Source of the DNA: Pseudoroseomonas cervicalis
Lineage (GTDB): Bacteria > Pseudomonadota > Alphaproteobacteria > Acetobacterales > Acetobacteraceae
Reading direction: 5' to 3'
DNA length: 64,000 nucleotides
Assembly (NCBI RefSeq): GCF_030818485.1
Contig: NZ_JAUTAJ010000002.1
Span: 124,001-188,000 of the forward strand
The translations under genes were made by a program, and so were the position numbers. The notes under the pieces were generated by a model. It searched no databases and was not told the origin of the DNA. It saw nothing but the letters and a program-made list of their open reading frames with translations. Of this stretch, positions 14,941 to 23,998 are shown one piece after another (the stretch's first letter is position 1; each line of letters begins with the position of its first letter).

Positions 14941-16773
14941 CTATCCGGGTGGTTGCAGGCGGATGCTGTGCAGCACTGCCTCCAGCCTGGCGGTGAAGCC
15001 GGCGGCGTCGCCCAGGCTGTTGCGCCAGGCGTCGCCGGCCAGCGCGGCGCGCAGCGTCGCCTGCCGCTCCGGCGTGTTGGCGATCGACACCGCCTCGGTC
15101 ACGTAATCGGCGAGATGCGTGACGGCCAGTTGCGGCAGGCCGACGGCCCGCAGCAGGCTGCCTGCCATGCGCGAGGCGAAGGAGCGCTGCGACAGCGTCA
15201 GCAGCGGCAGACCCATGCGCAGCGCGTCGCTGGCCACCGTGCCGGCATTGTAGGGGCTGGTGTCGAGGAACAGATCCGCCAGCGCCATGCGCGCCAGATA
15301 GCGCTCCGGCTCGACACGGCGCGCGAAGATCAGCTGCGTCGCGACGCCAGCCGCCAGGGCCGCCTCGGTCAGGTTGCGCCGCGCCGTCGGATCATCCACC
15401 GCCAGCCACAGCACCGCATGCGGCACCTGCCGCAGGATGTCGGTCCAGGCGGCGAAGATTTCCGGCGTGATCTTGTAGGCACCGCAGAAGCAGCAGAAGA
15501 CGAAGCCGTTCTCGGGCAGGCCTTCCTCGGCGCGGGAGACGGCGGGCAGCACCGGCTCGCGCCCGTCATTCGCCTGATACACGCCGGGCAGCGGCAGCGG
15601 CCGCGGCGCGTAGTCGCTGGCCTGCGCTGGCGGGATGACGTAATCGTCGCAGAGCAAATAATCCAGCTCGGGCAGCGGCACCGGTCCGATATAGCCGAGA
15701 TAGGTGAGCTGCACCGGCGCCGGCTTCCAGCGCAGCGTGTGCAGCCGCGCACCGCGCGTCATGCCATTCAGGTCGATCAGGATATCGATCTCATCGGCGC
15801 GGATGCGCTCGGCCAGCGCCGCATCGTCCATGCCGCGTGCCAGCACGCAATGGTCCAGCGCCGCCAGCACGCGCTGCCTGACCGGGCTGCCATCCTCGGG
15901 GCTGGAGCAATAGCCGAACACCTCGAATTGCGTGCGGTCGTGCCGCTCCAGCAGCTCGGCGATCAGGAAGCTCATCGCATGGCGGCAGAAATCGGAGGAC
16001 ATGTAGCCCAGCCGGATGCGCGCATGGCGATAGCCCTGCTCCGGGCTCAGCCGGCGCGGTGCGGGGGCGATCTTGCGCGCCAGCCAATGCGCGCCGATAC
16101 GCGCCTGCTCCGCCGGGTCCTCCAGCAGCGCCAGTGCGCCGAGCGGGCCGGAATTCAGCACCAGCGTCTCGCGCGGCAGGCCGGGCAGTTCGGGCAGCAG
16201 CGGCCAGGCGCAGATCTTCTGCCGCAGATGGCTCCAATGCTGGATGACATCGGGCTGTGCCGGGTCGGTCAGCAGGCTGCGGAACAGGGTGCGCTCCGCC
16301 TCCTCCAATCGCCCGCTTTCCTCCAGCAGACGGCCGCGATGGTTCAGCAGCGCGGTGCGCGCGGCATCCGGCTGCAACGCGCTGTCCCACACCGCCAGCG
16401 CGGCCTCCGCCTGGCCCTGCGCCTCCAGCGACAGGCCGAGATTGACCGCCGCCGGATGGAAATCCGGCCGCAGGGCGAGGGCCTGCTGATAGGCGCTGGC
16501 GGCCTTGGCCTTGTCACCCTCCTGCGCCCATTCGACGCCGAGATTGAACCAGGCGGCCGGGCGCTGCGGCGCCTCCGGATTGGCCAGGATCCAGTCGCGA
16601 TAGAGGCAGATGCGGAACAGCGGCGGCAGCGGCGCCGGCACGCGCTCGGCCAGTCCCAGCAAGGTTTCCAGCGGCAGGCCGGAGAGCAGCGCCTGGCGCT
16701 GCGCGGCTTCCTCGGCCGGCAGCTCTCGTCCAAGCCGCGCCAGCAGCCAGGCCTCGGCGGGGTTCGCGCTCAT
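14941..16773 (-). CDS. TPR-containing GT41 (OGT-like) glycosyltransferase
   Basis: A 610-residue protein with degenerate TPR helices in residues 1-200 (AWFNLGVEWAQEGDKAKAAS is the clearest) and a GT41 catalytic part in the rest. The first GT half has GYMSSDFCRHAMSF, matching the SSDxxxH catalytic-His region of O-GlcNAc transferases, and the second has LADLFLDTSPYNAGTVASDA, the UDP-sugar site. GT41 enzymes glycosylate proteins in the cytoplasm. The start ATG at 16773 overlaps the stop of the upstream homologue by four bases. Acceptor and sugar are unknown; the Thr-rich repeat protein nearby is a candidate acceptor. Confidence 0.85.
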   Translation of the reverse strand: MSANPAEAWLLARLGRELPAEEAAQRQALLSGLPLETLLGLAERVPAPLPPLFRICLYRDWILANPEAPQRPAAWFNLGVEWAQEGDKAKAASAYQQALALRPDFHPAAVNLGLSLEAQGQAEAALAVWDSALQPDAARTALLNHRGRLLEESGRLEEAERTLFRSLLTDPAQPDVIQHWSHLRQKICAWPLLPELPGLPRETLVLNSGPLGALALLEDPAEQARIGAHWLARKIAPAPRRLSPEQGYRHARIRLGYMSSDFCRHAMSFLIAELLERHDRTQFEVFGYCSSPEDGSPVRQRVLAALDHCVLARGMDDAALAERIRADEIDILIDLNGMTRGARLHTLRWKPAPVQLTYLGYIGPVPLPELDYLLCDDYVIPPAQASDYAPRPLPLPGVYQANDGREPVLPAVSRAEEGLPENGFVFCCFCGAYKITPEIFAAWTDILRQVPHAVLWLAVDDPTARRNLTEAALAAGVATQLIFARRVEPERYLARMALADLFLDTSPYNAGTVASDALRMGLPLLTLSQRSFASRMAGSLLRAVGLPQLAVTHLADYVTEAVSIANTPERQATLRAALAGDAWRNSLGDAAGFTARLEAVLHSIRLQPPG

Positions 16774-18743
16774 GCGCCCTGCCACAGGCGGGAATCGGCG
16801 GGCAGCGGGCTGTAGCGATGCCGCTCGCGCAGCGCCTCGCGATACAGCGTTTCCGCCTCCACGCCTGCGCCGAATTCCTGCGACTCATGGTCGAGCGCGG
16901 CGCCGATCTCGAGATAGACGGGAAGATTGGTCAGCTCCGGCTGCGGCAGGCGGCCCTGCTCGATATCTTGCAAGATCTGCTCGAACAGCGCTTCCAGGCT
17001 GCGCACCAGCAGCGGCGTGTCGAACAGCAGCGAGGTTCCGCGCGCGGCCAGCAATCTCTCGCGCAGCGCCGCCAGGGCAGGGCGGTCGCGGCCGAGGGCG
17101 ACGGCGCGTTCGACATAGGCCTCGCCATCCGCGCAGACCAGCTCGGGCAGGCCGGCGGCCCGCACCAGGCTGGCGCAGACGCGGGAGGCGAAGCAGCGCC
17201 CGGGCGCCGTCAGCACCGGCACGCCCATCCACAGCGCGTCGGAGGCGGTGGTGTGCGCGCCATAGGGCGCGGTGTCGAGGAACAGATCGGCCAGCGCGTA
17301 GCGCGCCAGATGCTCGGCATTGCCGGCCATCGGCGCGAAGACCAGCCGCGCCGGATCGATGCGCGCGGCGGCGGCCAGTTCGCGCAGCCGGATATCCACC
17401 TCCTCGCTCGCCTTCAGCAGCCAGAGCACGCTGTCCGGCACGGCGTGCAGGATGCGCATCCAGCGCGCGAATCCGAAGGGGGTGATCTTCTGCGGCCCGT
17501 TGAAGGCGCAGAACACCGTGGCCTTCTCCGGCAGCCCGGCCTCGGCGCGGCCGGGCGGCGCGGCGGCGACGATGCGGGCGCGGTCATTCGGCTGGTAGCA
17601 GGGCAGGCGCAGCACCGCCTCGGTGTAGAGATGCTCCTGCCCCGGCGGGATGATCACCTCATCGGCGATGATGTAGTGGTGGAAAGGGCTGCCCATGCTG
17701 CCCGGGAAGCCCAGCCAGTTGACGATGGCCGGCGCCGGCCGCCGCGCCAGCAGCGCGGCACGGCCGCCACGCGTATGGCCGTTGATGTCGATCAGGATGT
17801 CGATGCCATGGCCACGCATCAGCGCCAGCGCCGCATCATCGTCCAGCGGGGTGATGTCGTGCCAATGCTCGACCTGCGCGCGGATGCGCTGCTTGATCGC
17901 ATCCTCGGCCGGGATGCCGCAGTAATAGGCGTGGATCTCGTAGCGGTCGCGGTCGTGCAGGCCGAACATCTCGGCCATCAGGAAGCCGATGGCATGGGCG
18001 CGCAGGTCGGAGGAGAGATAGCCGATGCGCAGCCGCCGGCCGGCGCGTGGCGCGCGGTCGAAATCCTCCAGCGCCAGGCAATGCCGTGGCAGCCCGGCTT
18101 CCTGCCGCGTGTTGGACCAGGCGCCGGCCAGCTGCAGCAGCGGGTCGTCGGTGTAGGTGGCGAGGCTGAGCGGCGCCATCAGCGCCTTCAGCGCGGCGGG
18201 GGAGTGGCCCCCGGGCGCGCCGGCCAGCACGGGCCAGCGGCATTGCCGCTGCCGCAGCGCCACCCAATGCTGCGCCACGTCGCGCTGCTGCGGCTGCAGC
18301 TGCAGGATGGCGAGCAGCGCCGCCTCGGCCTCGGCCAGGCGCTTGCTGTCTTCCAGGAGACGCGCGCTCTGCTTCAGCGCCGCGGCCTTCCAGGCCACCG
18401 CCTCGCCGGTGACGGCGCCCAGCAGGGCGGCGGCCTGGTGCCAATGCGCCAGCGCCGATTCGCCGCTGCCCAGCCGCTCATGGATGCTGCCGAGATTGAT
18501 ATAGGGCGGCACGAAGCCGGGTGCGCGCTGGATGGCCTCGCCGAAGGCCTGCGCCGCATGGGCGAGGTCGCCCAGCTGCTGTAGCAGCACGCCCTGGTTG
18601 AAGCGCACCGCGTGCAGCAGCGGATCCTGCGGATGTTGCGCGATGTAGTCCTGGTAGAGCGCCAGCGCGCCCGCCACATCGCCGGCCTCGGTCCGGCGCT
18701 GCGCGGCGGCGAACAGGGCACCCACGGCCGCGGCGCTTTCCAT
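16770..18743 (-). CDS. Second TPR-containing GT41 (OGT-like) glycosyltransferase
   Basis: A 657-residue paralogue of the next gene with clearer TPRs (AVRFNQGVLLQQLGDLAHAA and PPYINLGSIHERLGSGESAL, within residues 10-150). The catalytic half has GYLSSDLRAHAIGF, DINGHTRGGRAALLARRPAP and the UDP-binding FLDTAPYGAHTTASDALWMG. A C-terminal tail of about 60 residues is absent from the partner. I use the ATG at 18743; a GTG three codons earlier is possible. Two different GT41 genes in tandem could act in sequence or as a complex; that is inference. Confidence 0.85.
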   Translation of the reverse strand: MESAAAVGALFAAAQRRTEAGDVAGALALYQDYIAQHPQDPLLHAVRFNQGVLLQQLGDLAHAAQAFGEAIQRAPGFVPPYINLGSIHERLGSGESALAHWHQAAALLGAVTGEAVAWKAAALKQSARLLEDSKRLAEAEAALLAILQLQPQQRDVAQHWVALRQRQCRWPVLAGAPGGHSPAALKALMAPLSLATYTDDPLLQLAGAWSNTRQEAGLPRHCLALEDFDRAPRAGRRLRIGYLSSDLRAHAIGFLMAEMFGLHDRDRYEIHAYYCGIPAEDAIKQRIRAQVEHWHDITPLDDDAALALMRGHGIDILIDINGHTRGGRAALLARRPAPAIVNWLGFPGSMGSPFHHYIIADEVIIPPGQEHLYTEAVLRLPCYQPNDRARIVAAAPPGRAEAGLPEKATVFCAFNGPQKITPFGFARWMRILHAVPDSVLWLLKASEEVDIRLRELAAAARIDPARLVFAPMAGNAEHLARYALADLFLDTAPYGAHTTASDALWMGVPVLTAPGRCFASRVCASLVRAAGLPELVCADGEAYVERAVALGRDRPALAALRERLLAARGTSLLFDTPLLVRSLEALFEQILQDIEQGRLPQPELTNLPVYLEIGAALDHESQEFGAGVEAETLYREALRERHRYSPLPADSRLWQGA

Positions 18744-18756
18744 GCCGGTCACCGCC

Positions 18757-19731
18757 TCAGCCGGCCGGGGCGTCGGCGGCGTCGAGGCCGAGCGTCGCGC
18801 GGAAATGCGCGATGGTGCGGGTCAGCCCTTCCTCCAGCGCGATGCGCGGCTCCCAGCCCAGCAGCTGGCGGGCGCGGGTGATGTCGGGGCAGCGCTGCAT
18901 CGGGTCGTCCGCCGGCAGCGGGCGGTGCACCAGCGGCGCTTCGGTGCCGGTCAGGCGGCGGGTGATCTCGGCCAGTTCGCGGATGGTGAACTCGCCCGGA
19001 TTGCCGATATTGACCGGCATGGTGACCTCGTCCGGCGCGTCCATCAGCCGCATCAGACCCTCGATCAGGTCATCGACATAGCAGAAGGAACGGGTCTGCG
19101 TGCCCTCGCCGAACAGGGTGATGGGCTCGTCGCGCAGCGCCTGCACGATGAAGTTGGAGATCACCCGGCCATCGTTCGGGTGCATGCGCGGGCCATAGGT
19201 GTTGAAGATGCGCGCGACGCGGATATTGACGCGGTTCTGCCGGTGATAGTCGTAGAACAGCGTCTCCGCGCAGCGCTTGCCCTCGTCGTAGCAGGAGCGT
19301 GGGCCGATCGGGTTGACATTGCCGCGGTACTCCTCGGGCTGCGGATGCACCGAGGGGTCGCCATAGACCTCCGAGGTCGAGGCCTGCAGGATCTTGGCGT
19401 CCAGCCTTTTGGCCAGGCCCAGCATGTTGATGGCGCCATGCACCGCGGTCTTGATGGTCTGCACCGGGTTGCGCTGGTAGTGCACCGGGGAGGCCGGGCA
19501 GGCCAGGTTGTAGATCTCGTCCACCTCGACATAGAGCGGGAAGGTGACGTCGTGGCGCATCAGCTCGAAGCGCGGATGGCCGAGCAGATGCAGGATGTTG
19601 TCGCGCGAGCCGGTGAAGAAGTTGTCGACGCAGAGCACGTCGTCGCCGCGCGCCAGCAGCCGCTCGCAGAGATGCGAGCCGAGGAAGCCGGCGCCGCCGG
19701 TGACGAGGATCCGCTTGTGCGCGCGCTTCAT
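18757..19731 (-). CDS. UDP-glucuronate decarboxylase (UDP-xylose synthase)
   Basis: A 324-residue extended SDR that would convert UDP-glucuronate to UDP-xylose. Rossmann [10 protein letters not shown] is at residues 12-21, the UXS-type [17 protein letters not shown] follows, catalytic Tyr/Lys are in YDEGK, and [17 protein letters not shown] and [13 protein letters not shown] are diagnostic of the family. It is 14 bases before the GT41 pair on the same strand, so it plausibly makes their donor sugar or a related nucleotide sugar. Close relatives (ArnA-type, GalE) are less likely given these motifs. Confidence 0.88.
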   Translation of the reverse strand: MKRAHKRILVTGGAGFLGSHLCERLLARGDDVLCVDNFFTGSRDNILHLLGHPRFELMRHDVTFPLYVEVDEIYNLACPASPVHYQRNPVQTIKTAVHGAINMLGLAKRLDAKILQASTSEVYGDPSVHPQPEEYRGNVNPIGPRSCYDEGKRCAETLFYDYHRQNRVNIRVARIFNTYGPRMHPNDGRVISNFIVQALRDEPITLFGEGTQTRSFCYVDDLIEGLMRLMDAPDEVTMPVNIGNPGEFTIRELAEITRRLTGTEAPLVHRPLPADDPMQRCPDITRARQLLGWEPRIALEEGLTRTIAHFRATLGLDAADAPAG

Positions 19732-19861
19732 TCTGGCCTCTCCGCATCGGCCATCCCGGCCGCGCTCTGGGGTCGTTCCGCCGCCGGGCGGCGAGTGGGG
19801 CCCGGCCGGGCGCCGGCACCACCCGGCCCCCGCCCTTCCTTCCCCTGCTTTGCGGCGTTGT

Positions 19862-21310
19862 TCAAGGCTCCCGCACCGCCTCCTGCAGGCCGCGGGTCAG
19901 CGGCTCCAGGAAGAAGGAGAGCAGGGAGCGGGTGCCGACCTGGATCTCGGCGCTCAGGCTCATGCCGGGGATCAGCCGCGCCGCCTCCGGCATGCCGGGC
20001 AGGCGGGGGGTGAGGATCTCGACCTGGCCGCGATGCACCACGGCGCCGCCGGCGGAGGCGGTATCGCTGCCGGCGGGCAGGCCGGGGGCGTAGGAATCCT
20101 GCGCGATGCTGCGCAGCCGGCCCTGCAGCGTGCCGTGCCGCTGATAGGGGAAGGCGTCGACCTTCAGCACCACCGCATCGCCCGGATGCGGATAGCCGAT
20201 ATCGGCCGAGGCCAGGGTGATCTCGGCGATCAGCGGCCTGCCGGCCGGCACCAGCGTCACCAGCGGCTCGGCCTCGCGCAGCACGGAGCCGGCGGAGCGG
20301 CGCGCCACTTCCAGCACCACGCCATCCTCCGGCGCGGTCAGCAGGGTCAGCTCGTCGATGCGCGCGGCTTTGGTCAGCGCCTCCTCCAGCCGCGCCAGCT
20401 CGGCGCGGGCGCGCAGCAGCGACTCCAGCAGGTCGCGCCGCCATTCGTCGAGGAAGGCCTGCCGCGCGGCGCGGCGCGCCTCCAGATTGTGCTGCAATTC
20501 CGTGGCGCGGTTCTGCGCGGCGCTGTGCTCCTGCTCGGCCGCCAGACGCTGGCTGCGCGCGCCCAGATAGTTCAGCCGCGAGCCGACCTGGCTTTCCATC
20601 AGCCGGGCGCGCACGCCCTCGACCTCGCCGGCCAGCGCCAGCTGCCCGGCCAGCAGGGCGAGCGATTCGCGGGTGCCGCGCAAGGCCGCCTCCTGGCTGC
20701 CGATCTCCTCATCGAAGCCGCGCAGCCTTGCAGTGTATTGCGCCTGGCGCTGCGCGTGCAATGTGGCCTGCAGCAGCTCCTCCATGCCCGGCGCGGCGGG
20801 CAGCGGCAGAGGCTGGCCGGCGAGCTCGGCCTCCAGCCGCGCCTGCTCGGCGCGCGCCTGACGGCGCTGCGCCTCCAGCGCGGCGCGGTCGGCGCGGGCG
20901 AAGGTCGGGTCGAGCACCGCCAGCACCTGGCCGCGCTGCACGGCATCGCCGGGGCGGACACGGATCTCGCGGATGACGCTGCGCTCCAGCGGCTGCAGCA
21001 CCAGGGGCGGGCCGTCGGTGGCCAGCCGGCCCGTCGCCGTCACCACGATATCGGTGCGCAGCAGCGCGGCGGCGAGGACCAGCGCCAGCAGCAGCAGCGC
21101 CGCCAGGTGATGCGGGCCGCGCAGCCAGGGTGGCGGCCGCTCGCCGATCACCTGCTCGAGCGGCTCCTGGAACTCGACCGCCTCGGGCGCCAGCGGGCGC
21201 GGCGCGGCCGGGCGCGGCCGGCGCAGCCGGTGGCGAAGGCGGGTCCAGAGCGGCGGCGCGGCGGCCGCGCGGCTCAGGCCGGCTGCAGGAAATGCGTCTG
21301 CTGTTGCCAT
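19862..21310 (-). CDS. HlyD-family type I secretion adaptor
   Basis: A 482-residue membrane fusion protein. An N-terminal cytoplasmic part (1-68) is followed by one membrane helix (about 70-88, [18 protein letters not shown]), a lipoyl-like half ([20 protein letters not shown]), a long Ala/Glu/Arg-rich coiled coil (about 130-310), and the returning beta-barrel with [19 protein letters not shown], the PRTase/HlyD C-terminal hallmark. It bridges the ABC exporter to an outer-membrane channel, which is not in the window. It overlaps the end of the ABC gene by 37 bases. Confidence 0.9.
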   Translation of the reverse strand: MATADAFPAAGLSRAAAAPPLWTRLRHRLRRPRPAAPRPLAPEAVEFQEPLEQVIGERPPPWLRGPHHLAALLLLALVLAAALLRTDIVVTATGRLATDGPPLVLQPLERSVIREIRVRPGDAVQRGQVLAVLDPTFARADRAALEAQRRQARAEQARLEAELAGQPLPLPAAPGMEELLQATLHAQRQAQYTARLRGFDEEIGSQEAALRGTRESLALLAGQLALAGEVEGVRARLMESQVGSRLNYLGARSQRLAAEQEHSAAQNRATELQHNLEARRAARQAFLDEWRRDLLESLLRARAELARLEEALTKAARIDELTLLTAPEDGVVLEVARRSAGSVLREAEPLVTLVPAGRPLIAEITLASADIGYPHPGDAVVLKVDAFPYQRHGTLQGRLRSIAQDSYAPGLPAGSDTASAGGAVVHRGQVEILTPRLPGMPEAARLIPGMSLSAEIQVGTRSLLSFFLEPLTRGLQEAVREP

Positions 21311-23415
21311 AGGTGCCGGTAGATCTCGCAGCGCTCAAGCAGCACGGCATGGGGGGCGCAATCCACCACGCGGCCCTGGTCCAGCACCAGGATGGCATCC
21401 GCCATGACCAGCGAGGCCAGGCGGTGGGAGACGATGACCATGGTGCGCCCGCGGGCAATCTCGGCCAGGTTGCGCTGGATGATCGCCTCGCTTTCCGGGT
21501 CGAGGGCGCTGGTCGCCTCGTCGAAGATCAGCAGCGGCGGGCGGGTGATGAGGGCGCGGGCGATGGCCAGGCGCTGGCGCTGGCCGCCGGAGAAATTCGC
21601 CGCATTCTCCTCCACCAGCGTGTCGTAGGAAAGCGGCAGGCGGGCGATGAACTCGTCGGCGCCGGCCAGGCGCGCGGCCTGCACCACCTCCTCCAGCGAC
21701 GCGTCGGGGCGGGCGGCGGCGATATTGTCGCGGATGCTGCCGCGGAACAGCAGATTGTCCTGCAGCACCACGCCGACATGGCGGCGCAGATGCGACAGCT
21801 CGATCTGCCGCAGATCCATGCCGTCGAGCTGGATCAGCCCTTCCTGCGGCAGGTGGATGGCCTGGATCAGCCGCGTCAGCGTCGTCTTGCCCGAGCCCGA
21901 CCGGCCGACCACGCCCAGCACCTGCCCCTGCGCCACACTGAAAGAAACATCCTGCAGCGCCGGAAGCGCGGCGCCGGGATAGCGGAAGCCGACCTTCTGG
22001 AAGTCGAGCGCGCCGGCGATGGGCGGGCGGGCGCGGCGGTCCTGGCCCTGGCGCTCGGGGGGCGTGTTCATCACCGTGCCCATCATCTGCACCGAGAGCG
22101 CCGCCTCCTGATACTCGTTGATCAGGGCGACGATCTGCACCAGCGGACCGGTGACGCGGCCGGAGAGCATGTTGAAGGCGACCAGCGCGCCGATGCTGAG
22201 CTGCCCGTCAAAGACCAGCAGCGCCCCGGTGCCGAGCACCGCGATCTGCATCATCTTCTCAAGGCCGGTGGTCAGCACATTGCCGGCGGCGCCGATGCGC
22301 CCGACCGCGGCGTGCTGGCGCATCGCCTCGGCCAGGCGGTCATCCCAGGCGCGCTCGCGCGCCGGTTCCAGCACCAGCGACTTCACCGCGCGGATGCTGT
22401 GCAGCGTCTCCACCAGATAGGCCTGGCGGGCGCCCTCGGTGGCGTAGAGCCGGTCGAGCCGGCCGCGGAAGCTCGGCACCATGGCGCCGATGACGATGGC
22501 GATGGCGATGGAGAAGCCCAGCACCACCGCCGTCAGCACCCCGCTATAGAGGCAGAGCAGCAGGATCAGCACCGGCAGGGCGGCGGCGTCGAGCAGGGTC
22601 TGGAACAGGCGGCCGGTCAGGAAATGCCGCAGCTTCTCGGTCTGCTGCAGATGGCGGGCCAGCACGCCGGCGGTGTTGCTCTCGAAGAAATGCAGCGGCA
22701 GGCCGAGCAGGTGGCGGAAGGTGCGCGAGCTGAGCCTGGCATCGATCTTGTTGCTGGCCAGCAGCATCAGCCGCTGGCGGGCATAGCCGAACAGCCCGTC
22801 GAACAGCACCAGCAGCAGGAAGATCGCCACGATGGCGCCGAGGCTGCGATAGGAATGATGCGCGATGACCTTGTCGATCAGCACCTGGAACAGCAGCGGG
22901 ATGGCGAAGCTGATCAGGTTCGCCATGATCGCCGCCATGGCCACGCCCTGGAACAGGCTGCGATGGCGCAGGATCTCGGGGATGAACCAGCGGAAGCCGA
23001 AGGGTTGGTTCTCCTCGGTCAGCGCGCGGGAGGGGCGGCAGAGCAGCAGCGTGCCGTCCCATTGCGCCTCGAAGCGCTCGCGGCTGACCAGGGTGACGCC
23101 TTCCTGCTCCGCCCTCGGGTCCAGCAGGGCGACCAGCAGCCCGCCCTCGGCGGCGGGCACCATGTTGATGAGGATGAACCAGCTGCCATCCGGCCGGCGC
23201 GCCAGGGCCGGGTAGGCGGTGCCGAGGCCGGCGGCCTTGTCGAAGCGGCAGCGGGCCAGCACCCGGCCCTCCAGCCCCACCTTGCGCAGGCCCTGCAGCA
23301 GGGCGCGGCTCATATCGCCGGCGACGGGCTGCGGCATGTCCTCGGCCGCAAGCGGCCGGCCATGATGCATGGCCAGCAGGAAGAGGCACCGCAGCGCGGT
23401 CAGTTCAGGTGCCAA
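21274..23415 (-). CDS. Type I secretion ABC exporter with degenerate C39-like domain
   Basis: A 713-residue HlyB-type exporter. Residues 1-130 resemble a C39 peptidase domain, but the usual catalytic Cys motif is missing, as in exporters whose N-terminal domain binds rather than cleaves substrate. The membrane part is about 150-430. The ATPase has GRSGSGKTT (Walker A), [16 protein letters not shown] (signature) and LLIFDEATSALDPES (Walker B). The frame begins at a TTG; no ATG lies at the domain start. It is divergent from the repeat-protein gene, its likely cargo. This pairing is inferred from position, not from a recognised RTX motif. Confidence 0.9.
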   Translation of the reverse strand: MAPELTALRCLFLLAMHHGRPLAAEDMPQPVAGDMSRALLQGLRKVGLEGRVLARCRFDKAAGLGTAYPALARRPDGSWFILINMVPAAEGGLLVALLDPRAEQEGVTLVSRERFEAQWDGTLLLCRPSRALTEENQPFGFRWFIPEILRHRSLFQGVAMAAIMANLISFAIPLLFQVLIDKVIAHHSYRSLGAIVAIFLLLVLFDGLFGYARQRLMLLASNKIDARLSSRTFRHLLGLPLHFFESNTAGVLARHLQQTEKLRHFLTGRLFQTLLDAAALPVLILLLCLYSGVLTAVVLGFSIAIAIVIGAMVPSFRGRLDRLYATEGARQAYLVETLHSIRAVKSLVLEPARERAWDDRLAEAMRQHAAVGRIGAAGNVLTTGLEKMMQIAVLGTGALLVFDGQLSIGALVAFNMLSGRVTGPLVQIVALINEYQEAALSVQMMGTVMNTPPERQGQDRRARPPIAGALDFQKVGFRYPGAALPALQDVSFSVAQGQVLGVVGRSGSGKTTLTRLIQAIHLPQEGLIQLDGMDLRQIELSHLRRHVGVVLQDNLLFRGSIRDNIAAARPDASLEEVVQAARLAGADEFIARLPLSYDTLVEENAANFSGGQRQRLAIARALITRPPLLIFDEATSALDPESEAIIQRNLAEIARGRTMVIVSHRLASLVMADAILVLDQGRVVDCAPHAVLLERCEIYRHLWQQQTHFLQPA

Positions 23416-23998
23416 GGCCGGATCCGTGCGTTTTGCTCAAGCCGGGCCTCTTGCCCAGGCGGTCGGGAAGGCTGGCAGGAAAGCAGCGCCATGTTGCCTG
23501 TCCATTAACCATTTCCACCGCGGCGGCGCCGGGCCGGAAAGCCTTGTGCCGCCGGGGCCGCGCGGCCAGGGGGCCGTTCCGGCCGGTTGATGAACGGTTA
23601 ATGATCCTGGGCGAGGGTCCAGGCGGGTCGAGGAGGCCGGTTCAAAAGGTACCGCCCTCTCGCCCGGCCGCTCCCTGTTGGGGGCTGCCTGCGCAAACCG
23701 CCGAAGAATCCGGTCGGACAAGCCCAAGAACGCGGGCGGGCAAGTGGAGAGGGTCTTGGCCCCGTTGCAGTCCTGCCGCCGGCGACAGAAGACGCCGAGC
23801 CTCATCGACCTGCCCCGCCAGCCGCAGGCCTCGCCCTGCGGCGTTTCCGTCCGGACAGGATGGCGCCAGGCCGGCGGCCCGTTGCGGGCCGCGCCGGATG
23901 ACGATCCCCCGATCCGAGCCGCGCAGCGCCCCCCCCGGGGCGCCCACGCTGCCGCCGTCTAACGCCGCCATCCGACCCTCCGGGCGAGTGAACCGATC
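23416..23998. other. 583-bp divergent intergenic region
   Basis: No convincing gene lies between the exporter and the repeat-protein gene. The stretch must hold both divergent promoters, but I find no clear -35/-10 pair. The only structure seen is an 8-base inverted repeat, CATTAACC (23503-23510) and GGTTAATG (23596-23603), 85 bases apart, in locally AT-richer sequence. If transcription of the repeat gene starts near there, its leader would be about 400 bases. Confidence 0.5.

Noticed and set aside
23503..23603. CATTAACC / GGTTAATG as a CtrA or other regulator site
   Set aside because: The half-sites are 85 bases apart and do not form TTAA-N7-TTAA; too weak to name a regulator.
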